Shown here: positions 18,858 to 23,995 of the stretch, in pieces
How the letters are laid out: every line of letters starts with the position of its first letter
How positions within the stretch are numbered: position 1 is the first letter of the stretch
Assembly (NCBI GenBank): GCA_900642245.1
Contig: CAAAJI010000022.1
Location: forward strand, 363,395-387,389
DNA: 23,995 nucleotides
Reading direction: 5' to 3'
Source of the DNA: Fragilaria radians
Taxonomy: Eukaryota > Bacillariophyta > Fragilariophyceae > Fragilariales > Fragilariaceae
Position numbers and translations under genes: made by a program
The notes under the pieces: model-generated
Databases searched by the model: none
Told to the model about the DNA's origin: nothing
The model's input: only the letters and a program-made list of their open reading frames with translations

Positions 18858-19720
18858 TGGCGGAAATTTACCCTCTCAGACACAATTCCTTTTTGAATTT
18901 GAACTGTTCCATTTTGGTTTATTTATGTTACCAGATATGGTGGTGCTGATAGTTTCCGAAGAATTCCGGGTGTTTCTAGTAAAACTTGATCTCCAATATT
19001 GCATTCATCAGGAATTTGACTTTTGTTTTCTTTCTTATTGGACCTGTTAGTTATGCCCTGTTTTCGTTTTGAATTCAACTCCAATTTGCTCTAAATGCAA
19101 TATTGTAAATCTTGTCTCTACCAAACACTAATTGACAGGGTGCTAACTGTAGTGTTGCGTGATAGGTGCTTCTAATAGCCCCTACAGTAGATTGCAAAAA
19201 ATGATCAAATCTGCTTATAGATTGCAACTTGTTGTTGGTTTGGCTTTAATGCCATAATTGTCACACATCTGCTTGAGCTCACGTTTGAGTTTGTCCCTAT
19301 TGTCAAAGACAATCAATTGAGGATGTAGATAATGCCAATCATGTGTGGTGAAGCAAATCCTGGATGGAAGTGACCAACTTGTTAGTGGCTTCAACAATCT
19401 CAAAACCTCCTGTGGCTGGATCTATCATAGTGAGTGTAAGTAGATAGTGTGTTTTAACAGGGGTTCTGATAGTTAAAGGACCCACCAGATCTACACAAAC
19501 CATGACCCAGGGGTCAGATTCTGCTGCTTTAGGAGGAAATAAGCCATATTTCTTGCGCTCTTTCTTTGTCAACTGACACACTGGACAAGTGGACCATAAA
19601 CGTTCAACATCTTGTGTGAGACCAGGGCACATCACAGTGTTCCTGATGGTCTTTTCAGTGCAAATCTGATGAGTTAAATATTCATGATACTAGGATACTA
19701 CCTTCTGTCTTAATGGTTGA
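18857..19720 (-). pseudogene. Integrase remnant (zinc-binding part, partial core, C-terminal domain)
   Basis: The frame 19635-19339 contains MMCPGLTQDVERLW, the CPVC of the HHCC finger and the first core aspartate in VCVDLVGP, followed by TMIDPATGGFEIVEATNK. A frameshift leads into 19403-19215, which has the second aspartate in VFDNRDKLKRELKQM. After KPTTSC the sequence jumps to FDHFLQSTVGAIRSTYH (about 19210), so the stretch with the catalytic glutamate of the DDE triad is deleted. The C-terminal domain survives from 19039 down (GDQVLLETPGILRKLS, NGTVQIQKGIVSERVNF), with a stop inside it. Confidence 0.85.
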
Positions 19721-19921
19721 GGGATGTATATTTTTCTTTGTAACAAAGAAGAGCATATCCTTCAATGTGTTGGATGAAGTAGTGGGGTTGAGATAATCCT
19801 TTTTCTCTTAACCCTTTGACTTTTCTTGGCTCTTTGAATATCAAGGCAGTATGCACTGGGAATTTGATATCACGGTGTTCTGAGTCCGAGAGAAGCGTTA
19901 ATGCTTGCTCTTCTTGAATCT

Positions 19922-20206
19922 TCAGATCATCAATGTATAGGCAGGATAATGCATTTGTGTTATAACACTTCTCTTTCCTGGGAAGTATTCAAATGTTTTT
20001 TCATACTCCCCAGGGAGTAAGACCCAGCATAACACACGGTCTGAAGCTTTTAAGCCATTGAAGGTATTATTCTTATGGTCTGTGAAGAAAATAATTGGAT
20101 AACCTAACAAGATACTCTTGTATTCTTTGCAAGTTTCAATTGTTGATTGCAACTCACGTTCAGTGGTTGTATTGGGCTGTACTGAGTTTTTGCAAATAAA
20201 CAGCAC
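19922..20206 (-). pseudogene. RNase H remnant of the retrotransposon
   Basis: The 94-codon minus-strand frame carries TTTERELQSTIETCKEY (with the catalytic-region Glu), an FFTDHKNNTF motif and SDRVLCWVLLPGEYEKTFEY, which is the Ty3/gypsy RNase H block just after RT. It then continues as YFPGKRSVI, corresponding to the spacer before integrase. A stop or shift separates it from the RT fragment. Confidence 0.85.
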
Positions 20207-20399
20207 CCAAAAGATGATCAGATGCTTCAGTGTAAATATGGAATCGTTTGCTGAAGTACCTCAGTTTTAATAACTTTTTTGACCTGTGGTTGAAAGCCAT
20301 TCAAACTTTACTTTGCTTGATGTGAGATTAGACAATGGGGCTAGAAGCTCACGCCTACAAAGCCGCATGTTGCGGTAGTAGTTGACTATGCTAATATAT

Positions 20400-20830
20400 T
20401 GACATAGGTCTTTTCTGCTTTTTGGAGCCTCAATCTTAAGGATGGCTTCAATCTCATTGTATAATGGTTGGACATCCTTTCTGGTGATCCAGTAACCTAG
20501 TTTTTTAATCTATTCTGCAAAGAACTTTGATTTTGATGCATTGATTCTCATCCTAGCAGTCAAGAGTCTTGGTAGAACCAAGGCTAACATAAGTAGGTGG
20601 TCTTTAAACTTGTTGTTTATTAGTTTCAAATCATCAAGATTGGTTTTTACATATTCCATACCTTGGGTGCATGACATTTTGAAAGACATCTGGGGCAATT
20701 TTGATTCCCATGGGTAAACGTTTATATTTGTATTTTCCCTAAGGGAATATAATCGTTTTACGTTGCAATTGATTCACAAGAGATCTAGGATAAAAGTAAC
20801 TTTTTAGATCATAATTTGCAATTTGTATAA
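20400..20830 (-). pseudogene. Reverse transcriptase remnant
   Basis: Pieces in several frames of the minus strand show the RT core: YDLKSYFYPRSLVNQLQ (region of the first catalytic Asp), a stop, then GKYKYKRLPMGIKIAPDVFQ at about 20750-20690, and after a frameshift EYVKTNLDDLKLI in place of the YxDD box (Tyr changed to Asn). These are followed by RINASKSKFFAE and a thumb/connection part (IVNYYRNMRLCRRELLAPLS). The fingers region ahead of the first Asp is absent or unreadable here. Confidence 0.82.
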
Positions 20831-20907
20831 ACACTTAGAGCAGCTTAGAGCAGCAGCATCATTCTTGAGGCATATCTCTAGAAGTAATCAAAAACAATGT
20901 AAGGAAT

Positions 20908-21315
20908 AAGACCACCTGGGGTACTACTATGGGTGGTCATTTCACAACTAATAAAACTGGACTTGTGATCTTTTCACTTCCAGAATTCAAGTTCAAGAAA
21001 CAACTCTCTTTAGTATTTCATGTAGATGACTGTTCTGAGTCACTAAGACATGGTCATTGGTAGGTATCATACTTAATTTCAATGTTAAGACTGTCACCTG
21101 GGATACAGACACTATCTCCATGGAAAATAGAGGAATTTGAATACGCAAGAGGCCCTGGGCAAAGTTTATTTGACAGCAAATGAACCTCAACCCTCGTATA
21201 CAAAGTTTTCTTGCTCCACTAAGATCCTAGATGCAGAGCATAAACCTGCAATCTTAGAAGAGGTCATCAAGATGTGTGAAAACGTAACCTATGTGACCTA
21301 TTATAGTTTTAGATG
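20908..21315 (+). pseudogene. Protease/linker segment of the retrotransposon, inverted
   Basis: Read on the plus strand the segment gives TTWGTTMGGHFTTNKTGL, VIFSLPEFKFKKQ and FHVDDCSES, then after a frameshift GIILNFNVKTVTWDTDTISM and finally KILDAEHKPAILEEVIKM. In diatom gypsy elements this wording belongs to the aspartic-protease region and the linker to RT. The minus-strand translation is meaningless. Gag to the right and RT to the left are both on minus, so this block is flipped relative to its neighbours or comes from another copy. Confidence 0.7.
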
Positions 21316-21475
21316 AGTAAATACAAGAATATTAATTCTACTATTATTTACTATGTACTAACGATAACTTTGGACGTCTCCAGTATCGGTACACACACAC
21401 ATCTCTTAGCCTTATTCATTTAATATAGTATTATTAGACTGTTTTGCTTACAACCTATAGTGTTAGGTATTATCT
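21315..21475 (-). repeat. Internal LTR fragment (U3-side half)
   Basis: It matches the right half of the LTR at 18525-18857: GATGAGTAAATACAAGAATA, ACTAACGATAACTTTGGACG, TCGGTACACACAC, ATCTCTTAGCC and GTGTTAGGTATTAT. It has the same orientation as the other LTRs, begins where the inverted protease segment ends, and sits between gag and the rest of pol where no LTR is expected. Confidence 0.75.
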
Positions 21476-21489
21476 TAATGAACTTAACT

Positions 21490-22010
21490 CAAGGTATGTC
21501 AGCTGCTATTAGCACATGTATCAGCAAGTGGACTCAACACTCCTCTTGGTTTTCCTTTTGATTTTTTCCAAGTTCCAAATCTTGAAATAGGAAACTAACT
21601 TCACGTAAGTCATCTCAAAAATGTCAATATTGGCGGAAATCATATCTTCATGCTATTGTGTATGTAGACTTTACTTGGTCTAAAATCTCAATAATGTCCT
21701 TCTGGAAAATCCATTCAAACTGTTGGACACTTATTGAGGGCCCTGCTCATATAATACTTCTGCATGCTGGTTGTGTGCCCAGGAATGTATTCTAGTATTC
21801 ACTAATTCTAAAAGATCAGTTAGCCTCTAATCTCCTCCTCATATGATGTTCAAAGTGGGACAAGGCTTGACCCTTCAGCAATGCACAAAGCATCTTGACC
21901 TTGTCAACTGGTTCCTGCAAGGGCAATAAAAGCTCAAACCCAACCACCACTTAGGACAAGCTGGGAGTGGAACTTCAACTCCCAAGAATTGAAGAGTTAG
22001 GTTTGTGGTT
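21490..22010 (-). pseudogene. Gag remnant
   Basis: On the minus strand around 21930-21830 the frame reads VDKVKMLCALLKGQALSHF followed by a basic RRRLEAN end, the helical core of a gypsy Gag. Farther along, around 21640-21540, another frame gives IDIFEMTYVKLVSYFKIW. Stops and shifts separate the pieces. No CCHC knuckle is visible. Confidence 0.65.
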
Positions 22011-22033
22011 CCAATCTGATTGTAATTTTAAAT

Positions 22034-22250
22034 CATGGTTATTATGACCATGTAGATAGATTGGTCTTGGAAGGTATTAAAAGCGCTTTCCATTTACAAG
22101 CAATATGTAGTCATCAGTAAATTTGTCAGATGATTCACTGTCATCCAAATTTGTGGTAGCAATGAAAAGGTCAGTTAACTTGTAACTGTCTATGACTCGA
22201 TGTGTGTATCTTAATTCTATTGTAATTTACTTGTACTAACAATAATGGGT
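22034..22250 (-). repeat. 5' LTR remnant (U5-side half)
   Basis: It matches the left half of the LTR at 18525-18857 over about 210 bp, ending near AACAATAATGGGTG, after which similarity stops. In minus orientation this puts the inner end of the 5' LTR directly before gag, as expected. Next to it, TTGGAACCACAAACC (minus, about 22010) could be a decayed primer-binding site, but I cannot match it to a tRNA with confidence. Confidence 0.75.
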
Positions 22251-22889
22251 GTTCATGTATTAACTAGATCTTTAGCAGATAGCACTAAAACACACGAAGT
22301 GTTCCTGAACTGGAATCTATTTAATGATGTTTAATTAATTTGCTCTCTTAATTGGCATTTCCAGGATTGCTTGAATGATCTGAAATATGTGATTTCTTGT
22401 TTGCTATTGAATGAAAAGAAGGTTTTTCGTGTCTTCATTGTTGAGTTCTCATCGTTTTTCATATGGTTCGTACAAGTGAAATTGTTCTCAGGGCAAAACG
22501 CCATTCCTACTGACATATCTTTTCATAAATTTTTGCAGTCTTCCTTACTATTACCTTCAGTTTTAGCAACAATCATTTTGATTGAACTATGAGGTAAATG
22601 ATGTTTTAATCAGTCTTACGTAAAAATCAATCGGTGATTCTAAAAACTGGTCTTGCTGATGGATATAGACTTGCCAATTGTAGATTTGAATTCTTGGATA
22701 TGATGAATTCTTAATTGCTTTTGATGTATTGAATGACTTTCTTCTAATATATGTTTTTACAATAAGGAAAGTAGTAAGGTTAGTATCCTCCGATGGTATA
22801 TAACCTTCTAGAAGCGATACTCATGTGCGTTTCTAACAGTAAAACGTTGTAAGGGAAAAGGTATGAAAGTTACTTGAATGCATTTGAAG
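22251..22889. other. Intergenic, no supported gene
   Basis: Two overlapping short frames on opposite strands (22331-22516 minus, 22371-22592 plus) look like chance frames, hydrophobic and without motifs. No RNA gene is recognised. Confidence 0.4.
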
Positions 22890-23318
22890 ATACACATTCA
22901 GTATGAAAGCTCTGATGAAAAAAATGAGAGGCGCTTACATGTAAGATATTTAAATGCGACAAGCAGAAATAGAAGGAGACTTCTGAATTTCTATAATTGA
23001 AAATTTTCGATTTCAAACGTTATCAAAGAAATCCCCTCTGATCGGGTCAGAATACAATTTCTAATGATGATGTATTCATTGGGGACATTGGCGCTTCACG
23101 CCATAAGATCAACGAAAGTAGATGACTTTAGATTAGAAACTTAACATTATTGTTGTTCAAGAAACACGTAAGTAGAATCATGTATTGTTGAATGACGGTC
23201 AATTTTACTCTACCTTGTTTGATGAAATAAACATAGTTGTTTGGATTTGGTAATGTCACATCACCTACAAAGTTAAGCCTCTCTTTTTATTATCAGAGCA
23301 TTCATACTGAATGTGTAT
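22890..23318. mobile_element. MITE-like element with long inverted repeats
   Basis: The left arm 22890-22935 and the reverse complement of the right arm 23276-23318 match over about 43-46 bases with few differences. The outer part ATACACATTCAGTATGAA is identical in both, then GCTCTGAT, then purine-rich ends closing in GAGAGG. The roughly 340 bp between them is AT-rich and has no open frame. Size and structure fit a non-autonomous DNA transposon. A target-site duplication is not evident by eye. Confidence 0.65.
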
Positions 23319-23995
23319 GGTGCTTTTGCTTTTAATCAGGGATTTTAGGTTGAATCTTCTACTCCGTTACTCTCCTCCCATAGTCCTGAGCCATTCAACA
23401 TAGGTTTTATTACCTTGGGATCCATGTTTTAGAAGTGTTTTTTGCTTTGCCGGAAAACACGGAATTTTTGACAGTTTTCTAGCATACCTTCTCCCGTCCT
23501 TCTCCCACACAATTTCTGGGCTTCTCCATAACCTGACGTCGCTTAAGTCACACTGAATCAAACTTGTCTAATTTCTCTCTGGCTTGTCAGTTGTGTTGTA
23601 AGAAACTTTAAGCAATGAAGTAAAAAGGATTGGTTTTCAAAGCAATGACACCTTCACCATACCAACAAGAAACAAGCCAGAAAATCAAATCAAGTCCAAG
23701 AATTACATATTCACACTCACACAAGCAAGAAATCAATTCAGGTTTACTTTTTGCTTTTGTGTAGTAGAGTCTGGATCAGAATTTGGTTGAAATACATTTT
23801 AGAATGGAATAAGTTAATGAAATTTGTTGGTTAAAATTTTGAGCCAAATAATTTAATTTCGTGTAACGTATCGAATGAATATAGGGAAGATATACGCCAA
23901 ATATTCCGACGCGTTGTGGAATAGTGCTCTACGGTGAGATATAGAAAGTAGACACAGATAAATTATAGACAATCTCAAGAGATGTTCTCAAGAGA
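23319..23995. other. Intergenic to the window edge
   Basis: The only frame is a 64-codon minus-strand ORF at 23367-23561 with no recognised motif (VRLWRSPEIVWEKDGRRYAR). It looks protein-like in part but is too short to call. Nothing else is seen. Confidence 0.35.

Larger units (their letters stand above)
18525..22250 (-). mobile_element. Degenerate Ty3/gypsy-type LTR retrotransposon
   Basis: Read on the minus strand from 22250 to 18525 the order is LTR remnant, gag, LTR fragment, inverted protease segment, RT, RNase H, integrase, LTR. RT and RNase H ahead of integrase is the gypsy order, not copia. Every protein part is broken by stops, frameshifts or deletions, so the copy cannot move by itself. 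The protease/linker segment at 20908-21315 reads on the plus strand, against the rest. The fragments share strong wording with a family common in diatom genomes (integrase CVDLVGP, a C-terminal PGILRKLS motif); the family name is not claimed. Confidence 0.88.

Noticed and set aside
18850..19050. 66-codon plus-strand frame at the end of the retrotransposon
   Set aside because: The minus strand here encodes the integrase C-terminal motif (PGILRKLS, NGTVQIQKG), so the plus frame is a shadow.
20993..21190. 65-codon minus-strand frame as a possible protease
   Set aside because: The peptide makes no sense on minus, whereas the plus strand of the same DNA reads as the protease/linker of gypsy elements.
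1..23995. CRISPR arrays, bacterial operons, ribosome binding sites or phage genes
   Set aside because: No regularly spaced repeats with unique spacers were seen; spliced genes, signal-peptide/transit presequences and a gypsy element show a eukaryotic nuclear genome.

Overview
The window looks like nuclear DNA of a photosynthetic stramenopile with a secondary red-type plastid, most likely a diatom. It is AT-rich and has a few eukaryotic genes with very short GT-AG introns (60-76 nt, donors GTGAGT, GTACTA and GTAAGT). Five of the seven convincing genes start with a secretory signal peptide, and in four of these it runs straight into an aromatic residue (SAF, CF, SSF, TAF). That pattern is the ASAFAP-type entry signal of diatom and cryptophyte plastid proteins. 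Species cannot be fixed from the sequence alone.

Layout. (a) 1-3395 is an accessory stretch. It starts with the C-terminus and zinc finger of a piggyBac-like transposase broken by one in-frame TGA, followed by a diverged direct duplication (856-1384 and 1641-2171) and unassigned AT-rich DNA. (b) 3396-6936 holds two convergent intron-bearing genes: a single-ring AAA ATPase most like the D1 domain of NSF, and a plastid 1-acyl-glycerol-3-phosphate acyltransferase. (c) 6937-9873 is another decayed accessory stretch, with a 27-bp minisatellite, a second piggyBac-type zinc-finger end on the minus strand and broken minus-strand ORFs. (d) 9990-13857 is a dense host block: a small coiled-coil protein, a protein resembling the variable chain of ferredoxin-thioredoxin reductase, a predicted thylakoid-lumen protein and a MYST histone acetyltransferase. 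(e) 13858-16031 is intergenic and includes a solo LTR. (f) 16032-17621 encodes a plastid-targeted kinase-like protein with a degraded HRD motif. (g) 18525-22250 is a dead Ty3/gypsy-type retrotransposon read on the minus strand (gag, RT, RNase H, integrase, LTRs), whose protease segment lies in the opposite orientation. (h) 22251-23995 has no recognisable gene but contains a MITE-like pair of inverted repeats about 430 bp apart.

How the genes fit together. The host genes are not an operon, but several share a destination: plastid lipid synthesis (acyltransferase), plastid redox control (FTR-like), thylakoid lumen (small protein), a plastid kinase-like regulator and a probable plastid AAA ATPase. 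The MYST enzyme is nuclear. The gene pairs are convergent (NSF-like/acyltransferase, coiled-coil/FTR-like, lumen/MYST) or divergent (FTR-like/lumen, sharing a 370-bp upstream region).
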